The notes beneath the pieces were generated by a model. It made no database searches. It had not been told where the DNA came from and was given only the letters and a program-made list of their open reading frames with translations. A DNA stretch of 64,000 nucleotides, from assembly GCA_027257055.1 (NCBI GenBank), contig JAPVLO010000402.1, positions 1,240,001-1,304,000 on the forward strand, read 5' to 3'. The position numbers and the translations under genes were made by a program. Each line of letters begins with the position of its first letter. Positions within the stretch are counted from its first letter, which is position 1. This DNA comes from Cephalopachus bancanus. Its lineage: Eukaryota > Chordata > Mammalia > Primates > Tarsiidae. Positions 46,924 to 58,599 of this stretch are shown piece after piece.

Positions 46924-48767
46924 TACTAAGTTTAATTTTTACTTTTGCTATAGACAAGGTGAAAGGATATTTAAAGTAATTCCATTGTGAGCGTTCTCTC
47001 ACCAGTATCCTTAAAAATCTACACAAATGGACACTCTTTTAAACAACTATAGGCAAGAACCAATCACTGGAGGCACATTAATTCAGACACAGCCCAGACT
47101 GAACATCCAGGGGCAGGTTTTCCTGTCTGAATAGGGACTTGGGGATCATAAAAAGATAACTTGGGAATGAGTTACAATCAAAAGGAAGCATGATTATGAG
47201 GACAGAGAAATTCCATGGTACACTTCAGTTAGCTGGAGACCCAGGAGCTGATGATGCAATTCAGTCTGAGTCTACAGGCCTGAAAGCCAGGAAAATCAAT
47301 GGCTTTACTCCCAGTCTCTGAATGGCTAAGGCCTGAAAACCAGAGTTGATGTCCAAGCACAGGAAAAGATGGATGTCCCAGCTCAAGGAGAGAAAGACTT
47401 TGTCGTCCATCTTTTTGTTCTATGTGGGCTCACAACGAATTGGATAATGTTCACCCACATTGATGAGGACAGATCTTCTTTATCCATTCTAATGATTCAA
47501 AAATTAATAACTTCCAGAAACGCTCTCACAAACGTAACTAGAAATAATACTTTACCAACTATCTGGGCATCTTTTAGCCCAGTCAAGTTGACACATAAAC
47601 TAACCATCACACATACTCGCTCAGAAGTCTGTATGTGCTGGAAGGACTATTCACTCTGTCTGCCTTTGTGATTCCTTCTCATCTTTCTAGATACCATTTA
47701 AACCTTCCTCCTCCAACAAGTTTACATTCTTATCTCAAGTGGAGTTGTGACTTGTGTCTCAGATGCATACCTCTAGATTAGCGTTTTCTATCCTGTGTTT
47801 TTGCTATTTATTTATATCATTATCTTCTCCATCACAGGCTGTATCTATAATTCCTGTATGTCTGGCATGTAATGGACAATAGATATTTGTCAGATATAAA
47901 CTGAATATATAAATGAATGAAAAGACACTTTGGCTAAATACTGAAGACTAAGAATAAGAATAAGAGGAGAAAATGCAAAGAAAAGACAAGTGAAAGCAGC
48001 AGCATGAATGAAAGTCTGAAAGCGTAAAAGAGCACGGGGTACAGAGGAGAAAAAAACACTTCCATATGGAAGTTCTTAATGCTCACTTCATCACACATCT
48101 ACTAAACACAGAACCATATGGTCATGGGATTTGCTAGGAAGTGGCAGACAAAGAGGTGAGAAAGCTGAGGACTATGACAGACACTATTGGTTGCCTGACC
48201 AGTAGCCATTCCTCCGTTCTTCCTGCTAACAAAATTCTGGATTCAGAAATTCACTTGAATTCATTTAGCCATGTGCTTTCAGGAACTGTTTATCTCCAGG
48301 TGCAGGAGGAAAGAAGCAGGAGTCCTGTTGTTCTAAAGTAGTTCAGGTAGATAACTTCCCCTGCCCAGACTCGTCTAGATATGAGTATGTGATGCAACAT
48401 ACCCTCACAAGAAGATAAAAGTCCAGCCACATTCTTGGTTGTAGATACTTCACTCATTTGTATTGATTAGTCACTATCCATTAATCAAAATAATCTCAGG
48501 CTATGATTATTACCATTAATAATTGTCATCTATTGATTATACTCGGTTCCAAAAATATAGCAAGTGCTTTATACATGTCATGTATAAAAGAACATTATGA
48601 GCAAGGTCTTTGATGTAGTGAGGAATTCAGGACTTAATTTCTAGTCAACCTATTTCAATTTTTGTTACTTATTCCATTTTGTCCAACAGAATCCAGCACC
48701 CTTATTTACCTCAGTGAGTAGAAAAGGAAAAAGATCTAATGCAACATGTAGTAGTAAAATTAGAGAC

Positions 48768-48770
<3 letters not shown>
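46924..48770. other. No gene seen; non-coding DNA
   Basis: No protein-like frame stands out; the 100-codon open frame at 47369-47671 has no recognisable domain. Weak ancient-repeat phrases occur near 47820-47920 and 48540-48610. Confidence 0.55.

Positions 48771-48800
<30 letters not shown>
48771..48800. repeat. (GA)n microsatellite
   Basis: About fifteen GA units. Confidence 0.95.
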
Positions 48801-48803
<3 letters not shown>

Positions 48804-49200
48804 AGAAGAAATGAGAAATGGTATTAAACAGTTCCCTTCTCCATCTTGACCCTGGTTGCAGGAAGAGCAATTCTTTATGATCTGGTGTTCTCCAAGTAAA
48901 TGTGATATTGATTTTAAAAGTCCACCATGGTGAAGACTTAGCTTTCCAGGACGTCTATTTCAGTTACAAGTTATCATTTGTTGGTTAGCCACCAGGGTGG
49001 AGGTGAGTCTCAGAGCATGAGCTAAATCCTCAAGATGAGGAATATAGAATACCCTCATCCTGATGGGAACCAGCCCTCTTAGATTGCTCTCCCTCCAATT
49101 TCTGCCCACAGAAATTCCTTCTAACAGATTCTTCTTCCTGAAACAGGAGAATAAGACTTGCTTTACAACAACCTTCATTCAGATATCTACCCAGTTTCTT

Positions 49201-49507
49201 TCTTTTTTTCCTTTTTTTTTTTTTTTTTGAGTTGGAGTCTCACTCTGTCGCCCAGACTGGAGTGCAGTGGCCACTCCCGGCCACCACAGCCTCGACCTGC
49301 TGGGCTCCAGCGATCCTTCCACCTCTTCCTCCCAAGTAGCTGGAACTACAGGCGTGCGCTACCACGCCCGGATAATTTTTGATTTGTTGTAGAGATGAGG
49401 TCTCGCCAAGTTGCCCAGGCGAGTCTCGAACCCGCGGGCTCAGGCAATCCACTCACCTCAGCCTCCCAAAGCGCGGGATTACAGGCTGAGTCACGGAGCC
49501 CGGCTTA
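49201..49507 (-). mobile_element. Alu-type SINE with 12-bp TSD
   Basis: Reverse orientation with a long T-rich tail and the long inter-arm form. The perfect repeat ACCCAGTTTCTT flanks it at 49189-49200 and 49508-49519. Confidence 0.95.
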
Positions 49508-49808
49508 ACCCAGTTTCTTAAAAGCATGAATCCCTTCCTGGGGGTGGATCTCTCATGATTAAGATGCCTTTTGCAAAGGTCTGCCACCCCTCAATACCAT
49601 TACATGTGCGATTAAATTTCAACAATTGTTTTGTTGGGAACAAGTCACATACAAGCCAGAGCAATCGTGCAAAGCGATTCAGATTTCCCTGACTCCTGAA
49701 CCCTCAATTGCACACACAGAACCAACATTTCTCAGCACAACAAAGGCTATTTGTATAAAAAGGATCCATTTTCAAAAGAAAGCAGTCATGTTAATAAATA
49801 CCAAAGTT

Positions 49809-50106
49809 AGCCGGGCTCAGTGGCTCAGCCTGTAATCCCCCGCCTTTGGGAGGCTGAGGTGAGTGGATTGCCTGAGCCCGCGGGTTCGAGACCCGCCTGG
49901 GCAGGCAAGACCTCATCTCTACAATAAATCAAAAATTAGCAGGGCATGGTAGCGCACACCTGTAATTCCGGTTACTGGGAGCCTGAGGCGGAAGGATCGC
50001 CGGAGCCCAGCAGGTCGAGGCTGCGGTGGCCGGGAGAGGCCACTGCACTCCTGCCTGGGTGACAGAGTGAGACTCCAACTCAAAAAAAATAATAATAAAA
50101 TAAATA
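49809..50106 (+). mobile_element. Alu-type SINE with 16-bp TSD
   Basis: Starts AGCCGGGCTCAGTGG; its tail is a patterned A/T repeat (AATAATAATAAAATAAA). The perfect repeat AATAAATACCAAAGTT lies at 49793-49808 and 50107-50122. It is close to the short inter-arm form (GGGCAGGCAAGACC). Confidence 0.95.
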
Positions 50107-50122
50107 AATAAATACCAAAGTT

Positions 50123-51097
50123 TCTTTCTTGCATAAATGTATAGGTATATGTTTATGTCTATTTATACTAGCAGAAAGTAGTATATGTCATTTTACTTTG
50201 CATTTCAATTTGAGTAATACTAAAATTCAAAAAATCTTAAAGTTGCCCACAAGGTCCTCACTGTAAACATTATGCACATGTTTTTGAACGTGGATACACA
50301 CACATACATGTTATAGGAAGTAAATGACTATCTCAGATTCCACTGTTTCTTAGCTATGAGCACTTTAGCAACTTAGTATGCTGCCAAGTTTTTCCACACT
50401 AATGAATATATTTGCATAGGTGTTTATAAATGCAGATGCAGTTTTTACAAATATAACCTTGTGAAACACACTGGTGAAACAGTTTTTTTCCCCATTTACA
50501 ACATATCGATGACATATCACCAACATGTGTCTGGGCAGTACACCTCATTTTCTTGTGGCTGTCGAGTATTTCTTTTCATGAATGTGGCAAATTTGGAAAA
50601 AATATATTTGTTTAAAAGGTGCAATGCCACCCTACTCCCCACAATAGTGTTCCCAGGCTTTGGTAGCATCTAATCTGTGATGATGCATCTTTTTCAGAAT
50701 GTTTTGGCTATGTTGTCCTTATTTTTCCACATGAACTTTAGAATAATTATTGAAAGGTCAAAGAAAAACAAACGTACCACTTAAATTTGCATTATAGAAA
50801 ATACAGATATCACTATGAGATGACTTAGTAAGTTAAAATATTGTTTTTCCATCCAGAAACACAGCATGTTTTTGCATTCATTCCCACTCAGATTGCTTGT
50901 TGGACTGACTTATATCCCGCAATAATATTTTGCAGTTTTTAATCTTAAATGTCAGATATGAATAATGATAAATGGATGATAGCGTGTCCATGGAAGTTCT
51001 GCAGTTCAGCCCACAGCCTAATTTATAGATAAAAGATCAAATGAGTGGATTTTGTATTCCTATTTCTCAGATCATTTCCGTTGCTATTATTTTAATA
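50123..51097. other. No gene seen; non-coding DNA
   Basis: AT-rich, with no coding frame or recognised element. Confidence 0.55.
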
Positions 51098-51350
51098 GGT
51101 CAGGCTCAGTGGCTCAGCCTATAATCCTAGCACTTGGGGAGGCTGAGGCCAGTGGATTGCCTGAGCCCGAAGGTTCACGACCAACCCGGGCAACTTGCCG
51201 AGATCTCGTCTCTACAATAAATTTTAAAAATTAGCTGGGCATGGTAGTGTATGCCTGTAGTTCTGGCTACTTGGAAGACTGAGGCAGAAGGATCGCCGGA
51301 GCCACTGCACTCCAGCCTGAGTGACGGAGTGAGACTCCAACTCAAAAAAA
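51098..51350 (+). mobile_element. Alu-type SINE with 3'-arm deletion
   Basis: Complete left arm with the long inter-arm form (GGGCAACTTGCCGAGATC). In the right arm about 30 bases are missing between GGAGCC and ACTGCACTCC, with a shared GCC at the break, which suggests a microhomology deletion. Ends GACTCCAACTCAAAAAAA. Confidence 0.92.
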
Positions 51351-51360
51351 TATATGTATA

Positions 51361-51645
51361 GGCCGGGCTTGGTGGCTCAGCCTGTAATCCCGCGCCTTTG
51401 GGAGGCTGAGGTGAGTGGATTGCCTGAGCCCGCGGGTTCAAGACCCGCCTGGGCAGCGAGACCTCATCTCTACAATAAATCAAAAAATCAGCCAGGCGTG
51501 GTAGCGCATGCCTGTAATTCCGGCTACTCGGAAGGCTGAGGTGGAAGTAGCGCAGGAGCCCAACAGGCGAGGCTGCGGTGGCCGGGAGCGGCCACTGCAC
51601 TCCAGTCTGGGCGACTGAGTGAGACTCCAACTCAAACAAAAACAT
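51361..51645 (+). mobile_element. Alu-type SINE directly behind the previous one
   Basis: Starts GGCCGGGCTTGGTGG ten bases after the first SINE's tail, in the same orientation. Carries the short form GGGCAGCGAGACC. The patterned tail contains CAAACAAAAACATAAAC. The TATATGTATA before it and TATATGTGTA after its tail may be a TSD, but both lie in AT repeats. Confidence 0.93.
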
Positions 51646-51700
51646 AAACAAAAACAACAACAACAACAAATATATATATATATATACATATATATGTGTA
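51646..51700. repeat. (AAC)n and (AT)n repeat after SINE tail
   Basis: AAC units followed by alternating AT and a few GT, extending the SINE tail. Confidence 0.88.
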
Positions 51701-52112
51701 TATGTGTAACTGCAAAGTGGCACCAGTTTTTCTCATTGCTAATATTTTATTTAATGATGCAAGCAATCTATGTTTTAAGAATGTACCTTTTCCACCTGGA
51801 AGATTAAAAAATCTATTAAAGTTTTGAATGAAATGTATTGCTTAAAATAGGTACAGTTTTCTTTTTTTTTTTTTCCTAAATTGATTCTCTGCAACAGAGT
51901 TTGCCTGTCAGGGTTAGACGACCTAAACTTTTTTTTAAAAATTAAGTCTTCTTAATGAAGTGTTAATGAAGTATCGACCAAAGCACTGATAAAAATTGCT
52001 CTTTTAAAAAAAATTATCAGTATTCTCTATTATTGTTTACAGGTAATACTTATTTGGAGGGAGAAGCTGGCCATTCATCTCCTCACTTTGTGGCAGGATT
52101 CTTTTGTCTTCC

Positions 52113-52414
52113 TTTTTTTTTTTTTTTTTTTTTTGAGTTGGAGTCTCCCTCTATTGCCCAGACTGGAGTGCACAGGCACGCTCCCAGTCACCATAGCCTT
52201 GACCTGCCGGGCTCTGGCGATCCTTGCTCCTCAGCCTTCCAAGTAGCTGGAACTACAGGCCCACGCTACAACACCCAGCTAATTTTTTAAATTTATTGTA
52301 GAGACGAGGTCTCACCAAGTTGCCCAGGCGGGTCTCGAACTCACGGGCTCAGGCAATTCACTCGCTCTGCCTCCCAAAGTGCTGGGATTACAGGCTGAGC
52401 CACCGAGCCTGGCC
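52113..52414 (-). mobile_element. Alu-type SINE
   Basis: Reverse orientation with a T22 tail, long inter-arm form. Flanks CTTTTGTCTTCC and CTTTTTTGTTTTCTT are similar, but the TSD is not clear-cut. Confidence 0.93.
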
Positions 52415-54265
52415 TTTTTTGTTTTCTTAATGAATCTTTTTCTGACCTCTCGATTGCTACTATAAGAAATTTCCTGAAATGATCTTGGCTGGGGCTAAAG
52501 GATCTTGAGGGAACTACAAGGTCTAAATTAAGTTTCTTCTCCTTTCTTCCACCCCTAGAAAATCCAGATAATCTGGATAATTATGCCAAATAATTATCTG
52601 AAATAATCAAATAGTTTAGATAATTTGATCACAATATTTTGTCTTTATGTGGAATGTATTTCTCTAATACTACTACTAAAATATTGTGTTAAGGAACAGC
52701 TAGAACCATGCCACTGTTCATGCTTCTTGTCAGCCATCAATACATGAAACTAAGTTATAGAAAATGTTTAATTTATATATGGAATTTTAAGTGTGTATAC
52801 CATATGCATCTAAGAATTCTGTGTGGGTAATCTTATCATTTAAATGTTCTGTCATACATTGGCAGGAAAACAAAAACCACTCTGCTTGTTTCAGCAGGAA
52901 GGATTTAATAGAGAGAATTGGATACTTGAAAAGCTGTTCATAGGGTTGGTGAAATAAAGGTCAGAGAATGCCACTGCTGACTTTCAGAAAATGAAAATGT
53001 GTGGAAATGAAGGAAACTGTCCTTGAAGCTCTCTCTGAGTTGCCTACAGCTCTGAAGTGAATGATTCACAGTTTCTCACCCACAAGATGCTGCAAACCTT
53101 ATGTCTGCAGTTTGCAGAACATCTCACCTCTTGCTGCCAGAACAAAAACAATGACATCAATTCTATCATTCAGATATCTCATGGCTAATCCTGTTGTTGG
53201 AATTAACTTAAATCCTTCAGGAAAGGATTCTGGGAAGTGTAGTTTTCAGGCTTCAGACCAAGAGAGACTGGGAGGATCTTAAATGACTGGGAATATGCTC
53301 AATATCAACCGACAGTTTCTCACCCAAAAGTTCACAAGCATGATTCCTAAGACTGTAGTTTTCCACTGAAGAATATGCATATTTATTTCAGGTTTGAGTG
53401 TTTAGGTCACCACTCAATAATCTTTAGCTTATCAAAACCCATCTGAATGCCCCATTCCCTAATTACAAAATTCAAAATGCTTTCTCACCTAGCAGACTAT
53501 TTTGGCATACATTCTCAGAAAATGGTGTTAAAATTCTTCTTATAAGTGGCCCAAAAGAACTGACTTATACCCTCTTTACTTCATTTTCTTTTACTGTGGA
53601 AATGGGAAAATTATTTATAAAACTTGGTTAGCATTTTCCTGAGCACCAAACCAAATTAATACAGCCTCATTTCTCCTGGGTCACATTTTTATACAAGAAG
53701 ATTAACGTATTTTCCAGTCTTTCTAAGTGGTTTTGGATGGCTGAAATGCTGTCAGCTTTATTGAATCATTCATAGAATTGATTTGAATCTTGCAGAAAGT
53801 TCTCTTCATCTTCAAAGGCTTAATTTGGTTATTCGTGGATGGGTTTCATGCAGTTTTCAAAATATATTATCTGTCTCCATTTCAATGAGCCTGAAAGTTT
53901 TTATAACATTGGATAGGTTCCAGCAATGTTATTCTGGGTGACTTCAGAAATCAAGATCCAAGAACTTTAAGCAAAACATTTTATTTTATACCTCCTAATT
54001 TTCAGTTCCAGTCTCATTATAAAATTACTTCATTTCAAATTATAAATATTAGTTGATATCAAAATCTCCACTGCAATAAAAATTTGTCACAAAATTATTT
54101 TTCTTTACTGTATCTAAAAAACAGTAACAATTTCTGTGTTACACTTAAATAAACTGCTAGCGTAGAAACACTAAAAATGCCAACATAGACTAAAAGAAAA
54201 ACAATTACAAGTTAATGTTATTCTACTTTAAATAATTTGAAGAAAACTTTCAGTTTAATCATCAG
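52415..54265. other. No gene seen; non-coding DNA
   Basis: No coding frame. The part about 52900-53290 has a moderate GC content and the phrase GATTCTGGGAAGTGTAGTTTT, reminiscent of a known mammalian repeat end, but I cannot name it. Confidence 0.5.
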
Positions 54266-54277
54266 TTATTCAGTTTT

Positions 54278-54567
54278 TGGGTTTTTTTTTGAGTTGGAGT
54301 CTCACTCTGTTGCCCAGACTAGAGTGCAGTGGCCGCTCCCGACCACCGCAACCTCGACCTGCTGGGCTCTGGCAATCCTTCCACCTCAGCCTTCCAAGTA
54401 GCTGGAACCACGGGTGCGCGCTACCACGCCCTGCTAATTTTTGATTTATTGTAGAGATGAAGTCTTACCAAGTTGCCCAGGTGGGTCTTGAACCCACGGG
54501 CCCAGGCAATCCACTCACCTCAGCCTTCCAAAGGAGCGGGATTACAGGCTGAGCCACCGAGCCCGAC
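54278..54567 (-). mobile_element. Alu-type SINE with 12-bp TSD
   Basis: Reverse orientation, long inter-arm form (GGGCAACTTGGTAAGAC). The perfect repeat TTATTCAGTTTT lies at 54266-54277 and 54568-54579. Confidence 0.95.
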
Positions 54568-54690
54568 TTATTCAGTTTTAAATTTCTTAAAATATTAATT
54601 TTCTGAGCTTGATTGATCTGTAAGAATACACTCTGTATGTATCTGAATTTTGTGGACACACCTATGGTTTCATTAAAAATGACATTATAT

Positions 54691-54984
<294 letters not shown>

Positions 54985-54989
54985 TTATA

Positions 54990-55659
54990 GAAGATATTAA
55001 TAATATCAAAAATTATTTGTGATATAATGACATGCTAAGCAGATTTCAAAAGGAAACATATTTGATTCCATTTTTATTAAAAAGGTAAAAGGATAAATTG
55101 TATACTTAGAAAACTGTTATCTCTGGCTAGTGACATTATAGTTGATGTTAATCTTCCTGTGTGTTTTCTGCATTTTCCTATATAAATTTTATTACTAAAT
55201 ATACATATTTTCTAATAAAAGAGCCACTCTTTATTTGGAAATTTTTTTCCAGATGAGTTAATAATCTTCTTCCCTTTAATTTATATACTATAATAATTTT
55301 TTTGACAAAGATATATCATATTTCTGTGGAAAAGAATCATACTTCATCAAATTATTCTGTTACAATTTTACCAGGTGTGCTACAAAAATTATACACATCT
55401 TAAGAGATATTATAAGATGTGAACTGTAATCAGAAGTTCTGGACGCTGATGGTAAACACTCTGAGCACCTCTTGTAACTTCAAAAGTCAGTTGTGACTTG
55501 TATTCATCTTATTGAGTGTTACAATTTTAATACAATATTTTCCTTTCTTAAAATGTATATACATTTTTTGGCATTCTCTGTATACATGTAGTCCAAGAAA
55601 ATTAACTTTGATAAATGCTTTACACTATATAGAAAAATCAACTCAAAGTAGACTTTATA
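54990..55659. other. No gene seen; AT-rich non-coding DNA
   Basis: No coding frame or recognised element. Confidence 0.5.
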
Positions 55660-56040
55660 TGCTAATTCTAAAATTATAAAACTTCTATAAGACACCATTG
55701 GGAAAAAAAAATCTCTGTGACCTAGGGTTAGGAAAAACTTTCTTAGATATGATAACAAAAGCATAATCTATTAAAACATCCAATTAATAAGTTGGACTTC
55801 AGGAAAATTACAAACATCTGCTTGACGAAGACACTAATATAGGAATGAAAAGAGAAATAACAAAAATTTGCAAGCCATTTATCTGATAATGAATATATAG
55901 TTTTCAAAACTATATTGCACAATACAAAATTGAGCATAAGATTGAACACACACTTCACAAAAAAAATGTACAGCAACTAAGTCCATGAAAAGTTGTTCGA
56001 TTTCATTAGTTATAAGGAAAACATAAATTAGAAGATGGTA
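55660..56040 (+). mobile_element. Old L1M ORF2 relic
   Basis: Plus-strand remnants of the ORF2 C-terminal half: ATCTCTGTGACCTAGGGTTAGG, TTCTTAGATATGATAACA, TTGGACTTCAGGAAAATTAC, TTTGCAAGCCATTTATCTG, then CCATGAAAAGTTGTTC. No open frame remains. Confidence 0.65.
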
Positions 56041-56099
56041 AATTAGAGGTTTTCAGGGTGCCTCACATGACTGAACATTACGAAATAGTTTGGAAAGAC

Positions 56100-57430
56100 C
56101 AACGCAGCGAACCTCAATTCAAGAAGGAAAACAGAAATACATCAGAATGGCACAAGATACCCAGATTTCAAGGAGGAGAAAGTGGGCAAACAGCCCTACA
56201 ATTTTACTCTGAAGAGTGAGTATGACCCTGGAACACAGGATGAGGCTGACAACTCCAAGACATACCTTCCAATCAGGAATCTGCTTAACCCAGGCTACAG
56301 AGAACACTCCGTTTCTCCAGGGCCCCAGAGCTGCCTCAGGGAGAGACTGAGAGTTGGTGAGAGGGAAAGACACCCAGTAAAGCCATAGGTGTTTTCCGAA
56401 ATCCAGGTCAGTCAGAAAGGTACCATTTTTGATAGGGTTTATTGTTACAGCAACAGCTACCGCTGCAGGCATTTTAGTTTCTGTCTAGAGACAAGGCTGT
56501 TCGCTCTAAATTGGGGTAAAGACTTCCCACTGCTGAAACAGGGTGGATAGCATGGGGGTGGTCCCAAGGTTTGGAATTGGAACTAGGCTCATCCCAGCCA
56601 CAAACTGAGAGAAACAATGTATCCACCAAAGCTGTATTTCCTTCCTGGGAAGAAATATTGGCAGCCAGGGTCAGACCTGTGACCCAGAATTGGTCTCCGT
56701 GTGGCACTGCCAGGGCACTCCACCCCACTCTGCCCTTCTGGCATTTGTGGCAAGGGGCCCAGTAACAGTGAGTAACACCCAGATTAGAAGCCTAAATGAC
56801 AAGCCTAAATGAGCAGGGGCCCCACTCTCATGCTCCAGAACCTGCATTTTGAGCAGAAAGAGTGTTGCTTTAATTGAGGTCTCTTATGAATAGTGGGTCC
56901 CACAGCCAGCATTCGTTCTGCAACCTGGAACTCTTCAGCCAACATCACTGTAAAGAACCCCACGCTCTCACAGAATAATGTGCCCAAGCAATACTGAGGA
57001 AAAAGAGAGTCCCCACTCCTCCTCATCTGATAAAGCAGTCTAAATGGCAGGGAACCAGCAAAGGGACCTCAATTCTCTGCACTTGAATCAGCAGCTAGAG
57101 TAGTAGGGGAATTCCTGACCCTATGATTTCTCTCCAGGTAGTGAGTCCTGAAGCTAAGGTCAGCAGCGACCCAGAATTGAACTGCAGATTTTGTTGCGGG
57201 GGATCACAGACTTTTAGGAAAGTAGGCCCCTCTAGTACAAAGGATCAGGCAGTACCCATTTCTACACACTCAGATTAGTAGCCTAAGCTGTCCCACTCTT
57301 GTTGGACAGTGGTCCTTATGCCATGAGGCCCTATATATTCTATGCCTTAACATACTCAGTCACCTGGAGTAGGAGCCACCTACTCACCTGAGCCAACCTC
57401 CGGGAGTAGAATCCTTGGTGCTGTGATATT
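56100..57430. other. Unidentified GC-moderate segment with degenerate internal repeats
   Basis: About 1.3 kb, clearly less AT-rich than its surroundings. Two related blocks can be aligned by eye: GACCCAGAATTGG-, CCCAGATTAGAAGCCTAAATG- and GGGCCCCACTCTCATGC-type phrases at 56670-56830 recur as GACCCAGAATTGAAC, CTCAGATTAGTAGCCTAAGC and TGTCCCACTCTTG at 57165-57300. The 117-codon minus frame at 56472-56119 has no domain I recognise. It could be an old L1 5' region or an LTR-like element; I do not know. Confidence 0.4.
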
Positions 57431-57559
57431 CTCTTCACTCAGTGTCCAAACATATCTGCAGGTATCTAGGTCAAGTTTCTTGTTGTGCTGTATTCTCTGT
57501 TGATTCTGTACTCTGCTGTTTTCTTGGGAAGTGTGTGGTCCTTCATTTTTTTCTTTCTT

Positions 57560-58450
57560 CTGTGCTTAATACTTTTTTAAGTGTCTCCTATATAGCTGGT
57601 CTGGAAGCTGCATAGTCTCTTAGGGATTGGATGTCTGGGAAGGATTTTTCTATCACTGTTGAAACTGAGCTTGACTAGATAGGAAATTCTTGGTTGAACT
57701 TGTTTGTCTTTGAGGACTTTTGAATATAGGGCTCCAGTCCCTTCTTGCTTGTAGTGTTTCTGCTGATAGGTCTGCTGCTGTTCTGATTGGTTTTCCCCAG
57801 TAGATAGTCTGACTTTTCTCTTTTGCCGCCTTTAGGAATTTTTCTTTTGTGCCTACTTTGTGTAGGCAAATTACTATGTGTCTAGGGGCTGGTCTTCTCA
57901 TGTGATGTCATGTGGGGGTTCTCTGTATCTCTTGTGCTTGGCTGGTCACATCTATGGTGAGATGGGGAAAGTTTTCTTGGATTACCTCCTGGAATACTTG
58001 CTCCAAGGTGTTTTCCATTTCCCTTTCTTTTTCTGGGATACCAATCAGGCATAGGTTTGGCCTCTTGATATAATTGCATATATCTTATAGGCTTTGTTCT
58101 TCTTTCTTAGTCTTTTTTCTATATTTTTTCCAGATAAGGTTAATTTCATGTTCTGGTCTTCAAGTTCATTTTGTTATTTATTTCCTGGATGAAATTTTTG
58201 ATTGCCAAAATCTCTGTTCCAAATTCTCTCAGTATTCCATCTTGTCTTTCTTGAGTCTTATTCACTCTTTTCATTCATTCCCTAATCCCTGTCATATTCT
58301 GGGGCCAGTTGTTGGTGACTTCCATTGTTTGGGCACCAAGGTCTGATTTTTCAGGAGTTTTGTCTTTGGTACACTTGAATTGCCTGAGATCTTCCTTTGG
58401 TTTTTCCTCATTTGTGACAGATCTCTTGTTTTTCTCTTTAGGTCTGTTAT
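57560..58450 (-). pseudogene. L1 ORF1, degraded
   Basis: The clearest part is the C-terminal domain at 57901-57653 (RPAPRHIVICLHKVGTKEKFLKAAKEKSQ, shown here only as key features: PRHIVI, AAKEK, SAETLQARRDW). The SAETLQARR motif is a hallmark of mammalian ORF1p. The coiled-coil part upstream (58050-58400) is recognisable only as reversed Leu/Glu-rich sequence with several stops. Older than the ORF1 at 4754-3788. Confidence 0.8.
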
Positions 58451-58599
58451 TCATGTCAGTGGGAGAGGCTTTACCTTCTGATATTTGCTTGATCCTCTAT
58501 TCTTCCCTGATCTGGGCTCTGGATTTGTTTTGTTTTGAAAATAGGACAATGGATGGGAAGCCTTGCTGTCTCTTGTAGTTTTTGAAATTCAAATAAAGT

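Noticed and set aside
47369..47671. 100-codon plus-strand frame
   Set aside because: No recognisable domain and no sign of exon structure; treated as chance.
10763..48800. Regular short repeats as possible CRISPR arrays
   Set aside because: All are uninterrupted microsatellites or SINE copies; no spaced direct repeats, and the DNA is mammalian.
51175..51723. 182-codon minus-strand frame across two SINEs
   Set aside because: Typical antisense Alu translation ([13 protein letters not shown]), not a gene.
52900..53290. Possible ancient repeat containing GGGAAGTGTAGTTTT
   Set aside because: Reminiscent of a mammalian repeat end, but I could not match a second independent part.
56119..56472. 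117-codon minus-strand frame with hydrophobic stretches
   Set aside because: No domain, no splice context and no homology I recognise; length is within chance for a less AT-rich segment.
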